64,000 nt of DNA, from contig NZ_CP025804.1 in the NCBI RefSeq assembly GCF_003352085.1, positions 2,108,001 to 2,172,000 on the forward strand, in the 5' to 3' direction. Source of the DNA: Sulfitobacter sp. SK012. GTDB lineage: Bacteria; Pseudomonadota; Alphaproteobacteria; Rhodobacterales; Rhodobacteraceae. A program made the translations under genes and the position numbers. This document shows positions 26,349-34,756 of the stretch, one piece after another (within the stretch, counting starts at the first letter, position 1; every line of letters starts with the position of its first letter). The notes under the pieces are model-generated. The model worked only from the letters and a program-made list of their open reading frames with translations. It did no database searches and was not told the DNA's origin.

Positions 26349-27260
26349 TCAAATTAGGCTGAAAACGGCGTCTGCGCGCAGTGTTGGGTTTGCCTCCACA
26401 CGCGATTTACCCGTCAGATCAATCAAATGCGCCAAGACATTGCGGGTGGCGGCCCCAAGCAGAGCATTTGGCGTGTCGGAATAGATTGCAGCGGCCAATG
26501 TCGCTGCATCGCTGGGCGCACGTGCGAGGTGGTCTAGGATCGCGGTTTCGCGTGATTTGCGGTGAGCAATCAACCAGGCCAACCGCCCGGTAGGATCGGC
26601 GATTGGGGCACCATGTCCAGGGTGAAATACGCGCCAATTGCGGATATTTAGCCGTGCGCAAGAGGCCATGAAATCGGTTAGATCGCCGTCGGGCGGCGAG
26701 ACGAGAGAAGAGGCCCATCCCATAACGTGATCGGCGGTAAAACAAGCATCCCCCCAGCCAAGGCTGATGTGATTGCCTAGATGGCCAGGTGTGTGGATGA
26801 CTTCTAGGATCCAGTCTTTGCCCTCAATGGTATCGCCGTCGCGGAGCGTTTCGTCGCAGGTGAAGTCATGGTCTATGCCTTCTCCACCACCCCCTAGGCC
26901 TGTTGCGGCAAGAGATTGCATCACAGCGGAACGGCCTGCCTGAGCGCCGCCAAAGGCTAAGACAGGTGCGCCCGTTGCCGCAGCTAAAGGGCGGGCAAGG
27001 GGGGAATGATCCAAGTGGCTGTGTGTCACGATGATATGGCTGATGTGCTGGCCCGGTTCCACAGCTGCCAGAATCGCATCCAGATGCGGACGCAGGTTGG
27101 GGCCGGGGTCAATTACGGCCAAGGCCTGCGAGCCCAACACATAGGTATTGGTCCCACGGTAGGTCATCGGCGACGGATTCCCCGCAACGATACGCCGTAG
27201 TCCGGGCTCTAGCGTGTCAGCCACACCAATTTTGGGATCAAAGTCGTCAGGGTGCTGCAT
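26349..27260 (-). CDS. LACTB2-like MBL-fold hydrolase
   Basis: 303 residues from ATG 27260; upstream codons lie antisense to the divergent kinase. The zinc motif THSHLDH is at residues 79-85, with PSPMTYRGTNTYVLG, VIDPGP, VIHTPGHLGNHISL and FTADHVMGW, and a C-terminal winged-helix-like segment (HRKSRETAILDHL). This is the LACTB2/beta-lactamase-like 2 type found beside sensor kinases in many Rhodobacteraceae. Human LACTB2 is an RNase; the bacterial substrate is unproven. Confidence 0.92.
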   Translation of the reverse strand: MQHPDDFDPKIGVADTLEPGLRRIVAGNPSPMTYRGTNTYVLGSQALAVIDPGPNLRPHLDAILAAVEPGQHISHIIVTHSHLDHSPLARPLAAATGAPVLAFGGAQAGRSAVMQSLAATGLGGGGEGIDHDFTCDETLRDGDTIEGKDWILEVIHTPGHLGNHISLGWGDACFTADHVMGWASSLVSPPDGDLTDFMASCARLNIRNWRVFHPGHGAPIADPTGRLAWLIAHRKSRETAILDHLARAPSDAATLAAAIYSDTPNALLGAATRNVLAHLIDLTGKSRVEANPTLRADAVFSLI

Positions 27261-27305
27261 GGTTTCACCTTTCGCAGGGGCAGGGTGCTGGCTAAGGTGT
27301 ATGCC

Positions 27306-28625
27306 ATGTTCTTTGTATGGCTCAAACGGTATATGCCCCGTGGCATCTACGGGCGTGCTGCCCTGATCTTGCTTTTGCCGGTGGTATTCTTGCAGCTGGT
27401 GGTCACGGTGATCTTTGCTCAACGGCATTTCGAAGGCGTCACCACTCAGATGACCAACACTGTCCTGCGTGAGTTGGTGATGGTGATGGAGGTGGTCAAT
27501 GCGGCCCCATCAGCGGCGGCTGTGCCCGGTGCCGTCGAAAATGCGCTTGGGCCGCTGGAGATCGAAGTTACCCCCGTTGAGACGCGGCCAGAAGGCAATC
27601 CGCGTGTTTGGTACGATTATTCCGGGGGGGTGCTGACCGGGCGCATCGCTGACAAAATGCCAAGCTTTGAGGCAGTTGATCTGATGCCGCATGGGATGGT
27701 GCATCTTTACGCTAACTCGTCTCATGGGCTGGTTGAGATCCGCTTTGATCGCGGGCGTATTTCGGCAGCAAACCCCCATCAACTTTTTGTTTATACAGTG
27801 TTTTTTGGCGTTGTGATGACGGCCGTTGCCTTCATTTATTTGCGCAATCAACTACGTCCGATCAAGCGGCTGGCCCACGCTTCTGAGGCCTTTGGGCGTG
27901 GCCGACATCTGCCCTACACACCCAGCGGAGCCATTGAAGTGCGTGCCGCTGGCAGCGCCTTTGTCGACATGCGCGCCCGGATTGAACGGCATATCGAACA
28001 ACGCACCTTGATGCTTTCCGGGGTCAGTCATGATTTACGCACGCCGCTTACCCGGATGAGGCTGGGTTTGTCGATGATGGATGACGACGAAGCGGCACCC
28101 TTGCTCGATGATGTCGCAGACATGCAAGGGATGCTTGATGAATTCCTTGATTTTGCACGGGGCGCGGCCGAAGGGGAACCCAAATCGGTTGATCCACAAG
28201 CGATGGTGGCGTCGCTTGTGGATGCCGCTAAACGGTCGGGGCGCAATGTTGAACTGTTGCCCTTTGAGGGCGATGGCAGCGGCACAGTAATGTTGCGCGA
28301 GGTTGCGATGCGCAGGGCGGTCGATAACCTGATGTCGAATGCGGTGCGTTATGGCACGCGAGGCGAAGTGTCGGTGTTTTTGAGCGACAAGGCTTTGCGC
28401 ATCCGCGTCGAGGACGACGGTCCGGGCATCCCAGAAACACGCCGTAGCGAGGCCGCTCGGCCTTTTACCCGTCTGGATGCCGCGCGCAACCAAGATAAAG
28501 GCGGTGGCGTTGGGCTAGGATTGGCGATTGTGACGGACATCGCGCGCGCGCATGGCGGGGTGCTTCGCTTGGGCACGTCAGACCGGCTCGGCGGATTGCG
28601 GGCGGATATCGTGATTGCCAGGTAG
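27306..28625 (+). CDS. EnvZ-like sensor histidine kinase
   Basis: 439 residues from ATG 27306. Two membrane helices (about 18-38 and 160-180) enclose a periplasmic sensor domain; a HAMP segment (RNQLRPIKRLAHASEAFGRG) leads to the H-box LSGVSHDLRTPLTRMRL with phospho-acceptor H242. ATPase boxes follow: VDNLMSNAVRYG, VEDDGPGIP, GGVGLGLAIV. No response-regulator gene is adjacent, so its partner lies elsewhere. It is divergent from the MBL hydrolase gene. Confidence 0.93.
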   Translation: MFFVWLKRYMPRGIYGRAALILLLPVVFLQLVVTVIFAQRHFEGVTTQMTNTVLRELVMVMEVVNAAPSAAAVPGAVENALGPLEIEVTPVETRPEGNPRVWYDYSGGVLTGRIADKMPSFEAVDLMPHGMVHLYANSSHGLVEIRFDRGRISAANPHQLFVYTVFFGVVMTAVAFIYLRNQLRPIKRLAHASEAFGRGRHLPYTPSGAIEVRAAGSAFVDMRARIERHIEQRTLMLSGVSHDLRTPLTRMRLGLSMMDDDEAAPLLDDVADMQGMLDEFLDFARGAAEGEPKSVDPQAMVASLVDAAKRSGRNVELLPFEGDGSGTVMLREVAMRRAVDNLMSNAVRYGTRGEVSVFLSDKALRIRVEDDGPGIPETRRSEAARPFTRLDAARNQDKGGGVGLGLAIVTDIARAHGGVLRLGTSDRLGGLRADIVIAR

Positions 28626-29091
28626 CGGTGGGATCGCTCGACGTAATTGGATAAATTATTCTTTAACAGGTACTTGATCGTATCTTCTAACTTAGCACGA
28701 GCGATAGCTTCGGACACCCCGGCAGACCGACTTGCCTCAACTATTTGCAATTGTTCCCCTCCGTGAACTGTTGAGAAACCCATCTCAAGCCAAAAGAAAG
28801 TCGCTGCAAATGCCGGCAACTTCTTCATATCTTGTAGCCTGTAATGCTTATACTATTTCATTGGGAATCCAGCGAATTTCACCCAAACCATGGGACAATC
28901 AGCTAGCTCATTCGCTCAAATTGACTGACCGAGTTTATAGTGGCCTTCGTCATCAAAATCTGAATAGTTTGGTCCTGTTTACATAGAATAACGTTTGGAT
29001 CATGACGCCACCTTATGTGGTTGATGCAAATGTTCCGAAGTTTGCGCAAAAATTGGGATGGCGTCGTTGTCTCAAATAGGACGGAAAAGTT
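28626..29091. other. Gene-poor stretch after the kinase gene
   Basis: No secure gene. A minus-strand frame beginning at 28828 (MKKLPAFAATFFWLEMGFS) has a signal-like start and about 60 plausible residues, then runs antisense into the kinase gene; it may be the 5' remnant of a small exported gene. The rest is AT-richer than its surroundings and probably carries the promoter of the barrel gene at 29092. Confidence 0.45.
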
Positions 29092-30384
29092 ATGGTATTT
29101 GATACTTCTGAGCATCCAAGTATGAAAATGAAAAGCGTCACATGTGACGAAACAGGGATGACAGGTCCGCAGTGGAACGATTCCATTCGCCCTGACCAGC
29201 GAGTGTCTTATTTGGAGGCGCTGCCGGGTTGTGAAACTCCGGCCGTATCAGAAAAAAAGCGGCGCGTAACATATCGATCATTTGTTCAGGCTGCTGCAAT
29301 CGTTGGTTTTTCTTCGTTGTTCATACCTCAAGCAGCGACAGCCAACCCGAACATTGTCGACAACCGATTTAACTCCGTGAAATCCGTTCAGGAGAAATCT
29401 GATTATGGTTTGAGAAATGGGTCATTTATTGTGGTTCCTGTTCCTTTCACAAACCCGATTGTTGGTGCAGGCCTTGCGATTGGCGGCGGATATCTGTTCC
29501 AGCTGGATCCAGAGGCCGAAACATCCTTTATTGGGCTCGGTGGTATGGCATCCGACAATAATAGCAGCGCATATGGTGTTGCTATAAATTTGTCATTTGG
29601 CAGCGGTTCGAGCTTCAATTTCGCTCTGGCTGAAGCGGACCTGTTGTATGATCTTTTCGTTGGGCCAGTAGAAGTTCCGATCAATCAAGATGGCGTGCTG
29701 CTCAACAGCGGATTTGACTACGGCCTAACTGATACAATCTCTGTCGGTGCGGCGGTCCGCTATTTGGACACAACGATCAGCCTGCAAACTGCAGGAGCTT
29801 CCATTCCGGCGGATTTGATCCCGGATCTGGGTCTTGAACTGCTAAGCTTAGGAGGCAAATTTGAGTGGGATATCCGTGATGACAGCGATTACCCGACCGG
29901 GGGCGCACGTTTGAACGTCGCGGCAAACTTTGGAACTTCGCTTTCAGGACCATCGCGGGACTATCTATACGCGTCAGCAAATTTTGATGCCTATCACTCT
30001 CTAAGCGAGACAACTGTTGTGGCGGGCAGACTGTCGACCTGTGGTGCATCATCAAACGCCCCATTTTTTGATAAGTGCTCGATTGGATTCAGCGATGGTT
30101 TCCGTGGTTTCTCACCAACACAGTTTTACAATACCAGGCTGTTGTCTGCCCAAGCTGAGATACGTCAACGATTGGGCAAGCGGTTCGGTGTCGTTGCATT
30201 TGGCGGTTTTGGCTGGACGGGTCCCAGCTTTGGATCACTCACCGACAATGGGCTCCGCGCTGCTGGCGGCTTAGGTGTAAGGTACCGTGTCTCGCAAAAG
30301 TTCCCGATAGATTTCTCAGTGGATATGTCAATGAACAATGACAGTGAAGACTTCCTGTACATCTATGTAGGTCAACGATTTTGA
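29092..30384 (+). CDS. BamA/TamA-like outer-membrane beta-barrel protein
   Basis: 430 residues. A long N-terminal extension (about 50 residues) precedes the hydrophobic signal region (FVQAAAIVGFSSLFIPQAATA). The rest matches the barrel of Omp85-type surface antigens without POTRA repeats: FVVPVPFTNPIVGAGLAIGG-type start, WDIRDDSDYPTGG, the strand-loop GFRGFSP (counterpart of the VRGF motif), RQRLGKRFGVVAFGGFGW, and C-terminal LYIYVGQRF ending in Phe. Such short Omp85 barrels are patatin-like or orphan transporters; role unknown. Confidence 0.88.
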   Translation: MVFDTSEHPSMKMKSVTCDETGMTGPQWNDSIRPDQRVSYLEALPGCETPAVSEKKRRVTYRSFVQAAAIVGFSSLFIPQAATANPNIVDNRFNSVKSVQEKSDYGLRNGSFIVVPVPFTNPIVGAGLAIGGGYLFQLDPEAETSFIGLGGMASDNNSSAYGVAINLSFGSGSSFNFALAEADLLYDLFVGPVEVPINQDGVLLNSGFDYGLTDTISVGAAVRYLDTTISLQTAGASIPADLIPDLGLELLSLGGKFEWDIRDDSDYPTGGARLNVAANFGTSLSGPSRDYLYASANFDAYHSLSETTVVAGRLSTCGASSNAPFFDKCSIGFSDGFRGFSPTQFYNTRLLSAQAEIRQRLGKRFGVVAFGGFGWTGPSFGSLTDNGLRAAGGLGVRYRVSQKFPIDFSVDMSMNNDSEDFLYIYVGQRF

Positions 30385-30783
30385 CGTCTGACTTCCCGTA
30401 AAAGCATGGTTGGATTTTCATTTTTGGCACTACAAAAGCATCGGTTTTGAACGTGCAGTTAAGCGGTGTGTTCGCTCTGGGGTTTTGAGAGTTCCAGTTG
30501 TCTGTCTCATCGTCCACTTGCCAGGGTTGCCGATGAGCCACAAACACCCCTTTTCAAATTGCTCTGTTTGGATTCATGGGTGCTGACTTCAGGTATTACC
30601 AACGGATGCGGTCGCTCTGATCATCCAAAGCCCTCGTTTTCGACAATGGACGTGGACATTTCCAGGCTGAAACCGAAAGCTGGCGCAAACAGCGCGCCTC
30701 AGATGTTCCTTGCTCAACCTTGGAAACAGCTCGGCGGTCAAATCAATTGACGATTTGATTTATCTGTTTGGATGAAGGCGGAG
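30385..30783. other. Gene-free chromosomal flank left of the mobile element
   Basis: No gene on either strand. A small hairpin CAAATC/GATTTG at 30739-30757 lies where the region downstream of the tRNA would have been before integration, and may be the tRNA's original terminator. Confidence 0.5.
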
Positions 30784-30799
30784 TGGTAGGCCCGGCAGG
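30784..30799 (-). repeat. Left attachment site (attL) of the mobile element
   Basis: TGGTAGGCCCGGCAGG is identical to the 16 bp at 50514-50529, which are the 3' end (CCA, acceptor strand and start of the T arm) of the intact CAT-anticodon tRNA. The match stops on both sides at once. Orientation fits integration into the tRNA 3' end: the detached 3' end lies on the left and the rebuilt tRNA on the right. Confidence 0.88.
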
Positions 30800-30924
30800 C
30801 AGAGCACAAATTCACGAGAACAATATGTTAGGCTGACGAACTGCAAAAACACGGCCTTTGATATCATTGCGATTATTCGACATGTGACGAACCTTTTTTC
30901 GCATTCGTTCGGCGGTTCAAAGCC

Positions 30925-31806
30925 ATGAGTGGCATGGCATTGATCTGGGCCGCGAATGTCAAAGGTTTGAAACCTGCCGCGAAGATCGTGCTGATCCAAC
31001 TGGCAGACTTCCACAACAAAGAGACTGGTCAGTGTAACCCAAGCGCAAAGAGGTTGGCGGACGAATGTGAGATGGGCCGCGCAACGCTGTTTCGTCACAT
31101 GACGACGTTGGAGGAGTGCGGGCTTGTCACGCGCCATGCTCGTGGAGATGGTGATGGCGGGCGAGGGTCTAACCAATACGAGCTGCACCTCGATATTACC
31201 CTTGGCCCCAGTTCGCGCCCGAAGGGCGGGGCGAGCGGTCCCAATGGGGTTGTGTCTCAAAATGAGACGGGGGGAAACGTCTCAAAAAAGCGGGGGAAAA
31301 GTCCCAGCCGTGAGACGGGGGTAGTCCCAAAGCGGGACAGTAACCTTACCATTGAACCTGTTAAAGAACCACCTTCGCGCAAGCGCGAGGCGGCGGGGGA
31401 TGAAGAGGCTGAGAAGATTTTGGCGACGTATCCACCGGATCGCCTTCGAGGCAAAGCGGCCTGTATAGCCCAGATCGAAGAGGCCATGAAGGAAGAGATC
31501 GCGCCGGAGGATTTGCGGCTAGCGGTCCAAGCCTACGCCACCGACACCGCAGGTTTCACCCGTTCCAAGGTCTGTTTTTCTGACAACTGGTTTCAGTCGC
31601 GGCGCTGGCTGGCCTATGTTGAGAAGCAGGCGGAAGACCGAGAAAAGTCGGCTGCGTTGCAGGCCGATCACCATGCGCGGTTAGCTTGTTGGGTCAGTGA
31701 ACGCAGCCCGATGTGCAAACACATCACGGCTCCGCAAGTCACTGCATTGCTTGCCTCAAAGTTGGTGTCGCAGGCACAAATTCAAGCCGCTGGCCTTAGA
31801 ACATGA
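30925..31806 (+). CDS. Helix-turn-helix protein, possible replication initiator
   Basis: 293 residues. The N-terminus is a helix_turn_helix_36-type winged helix: MALIWAANVKGLKPAAKIVLIQLADF, CNPSAKRLADECEMGRATLFRHMTTLEECGLVTRH. A linker rich in Lys/Ser follows and the C-terminal third contains a helical domain (FSDNWFQSRRWLAYVEKQ). Such proteins are often annotated as replication initiators of small mobilizable plasmids. It overlaps mobC by 4 nt (ATGA) and is the first gene inside attL. Replication function is not proven. Confidence 0.75.
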   Translation: MSGMALIWAANVKGLKPAAKIVLIQLADFHNKETGQCNPSAKRLADECEMGRATLFRHMTTLEECGLVTRHARGDGDGGRGSNQYELHLDITLGPSSRPKGGASGPNGVVSQNETGGNVSKKRGKSPSRETGVVPKRDSNLTIEPVKEPPSRKREAAGDEEAEKILATYPPDRLRGKAACIAQIEEAMKEEIAPEDLRLAVQAYATDTAGFTRSKVCFSDNWFQSRRWLAYVEKQAEDREKSAALQADHHARLACWVSERSPMCKHITAPQVTALLASKLVSQAQIQAAGLRT

Positions 31807-32273
31807 CCGCGCCCGATCCGAAGACAGAGCAAACAGCAAGGTTACCCACCGATTACATCGGCGGGACTTGTGAGGGGCGGCGTGCCTCCCCTTCAAACCC
31901 CAACCAGACGCGCGGGGAGCGCGTCAAAGAAGGCCTCTCCGAGATTGTGATCTTCCGATGCACCGTTGCGGAGAAGGCCGCGCTTGTCGCCAAAGCGCAC
32001 GCGGCTGGACTGCCCAACGCCACGCTGATGCGTGAGGCCTTGGGGTTGGTCCAAGCGCGGCGGCGCAAGCCCGTGCCGCGCGTTGACCCGTCGCTGACAT
32101 TGGCCGTTGCCCGTGTTGGGGGCAACCTCAACCAATTGTCTCGATGGATCAACGGGGCCGTCAAATCTGGCCGTGCCAGCAACATCGACGCCTTGAAGGT
32201 CAGCGTGCGGCTGGTCGTGATTGAACGCCAGCTTGCGCAGATCACTGGCCAGCACAGCGAGGGCCAGCAATGA
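31803..32273 (+). CDS. mobC: MobC-like relaxosome accessory protein
   Basis: 156 residues. The central EIVIFRCTVAEKAALVAKAHAAGLPNATLMREAL is a ribbon-helix-helix DNA-binding region, and VARVGGNLNQLSRWINGA is the typical MobC C-terminal signature. MobC proteins bind near oriT and help the relaxase open the strands. The gene overlaps both its neighbours by 4 nt, as in the mbeC-mbeA layout of ColE1. Confidence 0.92.
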   Translation: MTAPDPKTEQTARLPTDYIGGTCEGRRASPSNPNQTRGERVKEGLSEIVIFRCTVAEKAALVAKAHAAGLPNATLMREALGLVQARRRKPVPRVDPSLTLAVARVGGNLNQLSRWINGAVKSGRASNIDALKVSVRLVVIERQLAQITGQHSEGQQ

Positions 32274-33829
32274 TCATCTCGTTCTTTTCGTCTGGCACGG
32301 GCGGGGGGGCTGCCCCCGTTGACTACCTGACCGCACGCGAGGTTTTGGCTTACGACGAAAACCGCAACCTGATCCGCGATGAACACGGCCAACCGCAGAT
32401 CAAAACCCGCAACCCATTGCCCGAAGTTCTGCACGGCAATCCCGACCAGACGCGCGATTTGATCGACGCAAGCGCGAATAAGTGGAGCTACACGGCTGGC
32501 GTGATTAGCTTTGCAGTCAGCGATCAGCCCAGCGAAGACGCCCAGCAAGAGGCCATTGAGCAATTTGAGGCTATGGCCTTTGCTGGGCTTGAGGCGGATC
32601 AATACGACTGCCTTTGGGTGCGCCATGTGCATGAAGGTAATGTCGAGCTGCACTTTTGCACGCCGCGTTTGGAGCTGGCGACGGGCAGGGCGTTGAACAT
32701 CGCACCGCCCGGCCATGAGGCCGCGTTTGGTACTTTGCGCGACGTCTTGAACAAAACCCACTGTTGGGCCGACCCGATGGAACCTGACCTTGCCCGTGAT
32801 TTCAAGCTTGTGCGTGAAAGTGCTAAACGCGCTGAGGCCCGTCAGGTCATCATCGGGGCGCTCTACGATCAGATTGACGCGGGCCTGATCACCGACCGCG
32901 CAACTATGGTCGCCTTCTTTGAGGACACTGGCTTCGAGGTCACGCGCCAAGCCGCAAAATCAATCAGTGTCCGTGATCCTGAATTTTCAAAACCGTTCAA
33001 ACTTGAAGGCGTCCTCACTCATGAAAACTGGTCCACAACCCGACACGCAGAAATCGCGGCTGAGTATGAAACTGGCGCAGATGCAAACCGAGCAAGAAGA
33101 CTTGATGGAATCTCACATGACCGCCTTCGTGCAAACCTCGCAGACCATGTTGAACGACGCACAGAATACAATGAAGAACGATACGGCGCACTTTCTGTTT
33201 CACAACATGAACTTGTTCGAGGAACGGATCGAGCTGATCAAGAATTGGATGACGTTCTCGCCTTGGATCATCACGGGGATCATCGTGACGGGGATCGCCT
33301 TGATGATGGTCGCGAGCTGGCTTTGGACGGTCCAACTGACGCGCTCGGAACTGACGGAACTGGGTTTGACGCGGATCGACAGGGAGGACGCGACATGGCT
33401 GGTGCTGGACCCGACCAAGACGCGCCTGAGGACCTGCACAATGGGCGGTCGGTCGGTGACCTGCATCAAGATCGAGGAGGATTAGATGACGACACCCCTG
33501 ACAGCCTTGGAACGCGACTTGCTCGCCTGCGTCGAGCGGTTGGTGATGGCCTGCGAAGTCTCAGCAAAGGAATTGAGCGGCTTGGAGGCGCGCTCGACCA
33601 GCGGGATGCAGAGCCAGATGGATGGATTGGCCGCCTGCGTGTCAGTGCTCATTCAATCGCAAACGGCGTCCGTGGCTGCGTTGCACGGCTTGCTGAACGA
33701 AGGCTCGAACTACGGGAATTTGCGGAGGCAACTAGAGACGAGCTTGAAATTAGTGAAAGCCGCCGAGAGACAGTTGAAGCAGAACTAGAGACGCGGGAGT
33801 TAGAAATGGATCGAGGGATGACGCACTGA
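32270..33829 (+). CDS. mobA: ColE1/MbeA-type relaxase
   Basis: 519 residues. GTGGGAAPVDYLTAR places the probable nicking tyrosine at Y19, the same position as in ColE1 MbeA. The metal motif is HVHEGNVELHF: H119, E126 and H128 follow the H-x6-E-x-N spacing of the MOB-HEN relaxases, with His in place of Asn. TGRALNIAPPG follows as in the family. From about residue 250 on, the sequence is Asp/Gly/His rich because two further genes (33021-33485 and 33486-33788) are encoded in another frame. The enzyme would nick oriT and pilot the strand. Confidence 0.9.
   Translation: MIISFFSSGTGGGAAPVDYLTAREVLAYDENRNLIRDEHGQPQIKTRNPLPEVLHGNPDQTRDLIDASANKWSYTAGVISFAVSDQPSEDAQQEAIEQFEAMAFAGLEADQYDCLWVRHVHEGNVELHFCTPRLELATGRALNIAPPGHEAAFGTLRDVLNKTHCWADPMEPDLARDFKLVRESAKRAEARQVIIGALYDQIDAGLITDRATMVAFFEDTGFEVTRQAAKSISVRDPEFSKPFKLEGVLTHENWSTTRHAEIAAEYETGADANRARRLDGISHDRLRANLADHVERRTEYNEERYGALSVSQHELVRGTDRADQELDDVLALDHHGDHRDGDRLDDGRELALDGPTDALGTDGTGFDADRQGGRDMAGAGPDQDAPEDLHNGRSVGDLHQDRGGLDDDTPDSLGTRLARLRRAVGDGLRSLSKGIERLGGALDQRDAEPDGWIGRLRVSAHSIANGVRGCVARLAERRLELREFAEATRDELEISESRRETVEAELETRELEMDRGMTH
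33021..33485 (+). CDS. mobB: MobB/MbeB-like mobilization protein nested in the relaxase gene
   Basis: 154 residues from ATG 33021 in a different frame from the relaxase. It has a helical N-terminal half (SMKLAQMQTEQEDLMESHMTAF) and a membrane helix around residue 80-105 (MTFSPWIITGIIVTGIALMM), then a small C-terminal domain with two cysteines. ColE1 MbeB is likewise nested in mbeA, helical with a C-terminal membrane anchor, and stabilises the relaxosome at the membrane. Its stop (TAG) abuts the next nested gene. Confidence 0.8.
   Translation: MKTGPQPDTQKSRLSMKLAQMQTEQEDLMESHMTAFVQTSQTMLNDAQNTMKNDTAHFLFHNMNLFEERIELIKNWMTFSPWIITGIIVTGIALMMVASWLWTVQLTRSELTELGLTRIDREDATWLVLDPTKTRLRTCTMGGRSVTCIKIEED
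33486..33788 (+). CDS. mobD: MobD/MbeD-like protein nested in the relaxase gene
   Basis: 100 residues, same frame as mobB, ATG 33486 right after the mobB stop. A strong ribosome site (GAGGAGG, 6 nt before ATG) lies inside the relaxase frame, evidence that this nested gene is translated. The product is helical: LERDLLACVERLVMACEVSAKEL and a C-terminal coiled coil (LRRQLETSLKLVKAAERQLKQ), as in the MbeD/MobD mobilization/entry-exclusion proteins of ColE1-like plasmids. Confidence 0.8.
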   Translation: MTTPLTALERDLLACVERLVMACEVSAKELSGLEARSTSGMQSQMDGLAACVSVLIQSQTASVAALHGLLNEGSNYGNLRRQLETSLKLVKAAERQLKQN

Positions 33830-33880
33830 TGATGCAACACCGATTGACAAATGGTAACGTATATGTCACCAATTCCTCCA

Positions 33881-34210
33881 ATGAATAGGCTTGTTGTCTA
33901 TGTCACCGAAGCGGGGAAAACGCCGTTTGAAGATTGGTTTAACGATCTGGACACAGCTGCTGCCCTGAAGGTAAGAACGGCGCTTGCGCGGATCGAGACG
34001 GGCAATCTGGGTGATGTGAAGCCAGTCGGACAAGGCGTGTCAGAACGGCGCATCACCTTCGGCCCCGGCTACCGCGTCTACTTCGGCAAAGACGGCGATA
34101 CGCTTGTCATCCTGCTGTGTGGCGGCACCAAGAAGCGCCAGTCGAAAGACATCGAGCAGGCCAAAGCATATTGGGACGACTACAAAGCCCGCAAGGAGAA
34201 AGGTGACTGA
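33881..34210 (+). CDS. RelE/HigB-like toxin (Gp49 family)
   Basis: 109 residues from ATG 33881; an in-frame ATG at 33863 would add six residues. Sequence PFEDWFNDLDTAAALKVRTALARIETGNLGDVKPVGQGVSERRITFGPGYRVYFGKDGDTLVILL shows the compact RelE-fold order used by phage Gp49-like HigB toxins, ending GGTKKRQSKDIEQAKAYW. These are ribosome-dependent mRNA interferases. Its stop is 1 nt before the antitoxin ATG. Confidence 0.9.
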   Translation: MNRLVVYVTEAGKTPFEDWFNDLDTAAALKVRTALARIETGNLGDVKPVGQGVSERRITFGPGYRVYFGKDGDTLVILLCGGTKKRQSKDIEQAKAYWDDYKARKEKGD

Positions 34211-34211
34211 C

Positions 34212-34541
34212 ATGCCACTGACGAAAGACTTCAAAGACACGATCAAAGCGCGCGCCGAGCGCGATCCTGAGTTCCGCGCGGGCCTCTTCCGCGAAGCCGT
34301 TGAGGCGATGCTCAGCGACGATCTGGAGACGGGTAAGGTGCTGCTGCGTGATTACGTCAACGCCACAGTGGGGTTCGAGGCCTTGGCGCAAGACATGGAC
34401 AAGGACCCGAAGAGTCTGATGCGGATGCTCAGCGCCAAGGGAAACCCGCGCGCGGATAATTTGCTGGCGATGGTATCACGGTTGAAACAGCGCGAGGGCG
34501 TATCTTTGTCTTTGACCCAAGGCAATCAGTTACACGCGTGA
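34212..34541 (+). CDS. HigA-like addiction antitoxin
   Basis: 109 residues from ATG 34212. The C-terminal half is an XRE-like HTH (VGFEALAQDMDKDPKSLMRMLSAKGNPRADNLLAMVSRL) typical of the probable addiction-module antidote family paired with Gp49-like toxins. The N-terminal half likely binds the toxin. It would neutralise the toxin and repress the pair, stabilising the mobile element. Confidence 0.9.
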   Translation: MPLTKDFKDTIKARAERDPEFRAGLFREAVEAMLSDDLETGKVLLRDYVNATVGFEALAQDMDKDPKSLMRMLSAKGNPRADNLLAMVSRLKQREGVSLSLTQGNQLHA

Positions 34542-34559
34542 TTTTTTTCTGCCCATCTA

Positions 34560-34578
34560 TGCGAGATATAGTCTCGCA
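34560..34578 (+). terminator. Hairpin downstream of the toxin-antitoxin pair
   Basis: TGCGAGA-TATAG-TCTCGCA is a perfect 7-bp stem 18 nt after the antitoxin stop. No T tract follows, so it may be a weak terminator or an mRNA 3' stabiliser. Confidence 0.45.
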
Positions 34579-34756
34579 GTCGCTTTCGAAAGCTTCAGCA
34601 CTTTTGCGAACGAGCGAAACCGGATATTCGCTGCGCTCTTCCTGAACTGACACAACGCGGACAAAGTGACATAGTCATTGCCGGGTGCTAGTTTGTGGTT
34701 AGGGAAGGGGTGATTGCGTTTTGTCGCAGCCCAAATTTGCAAAGGGTCAAAACGAA

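Noticed and set aside
28349..28828. 159-residue minus-strand frame with a signal-like start
   Set aside because: Most of it is antisense to the kinase gene's ATPase domain; only the first 60 codons lie in free sequence, so at best a gene remnant.
31853..32950. 365-residue minus-strand open frame
   Set aside because: Antisense shadow across mobC and the relaxase gene, both confirmed by motifs.
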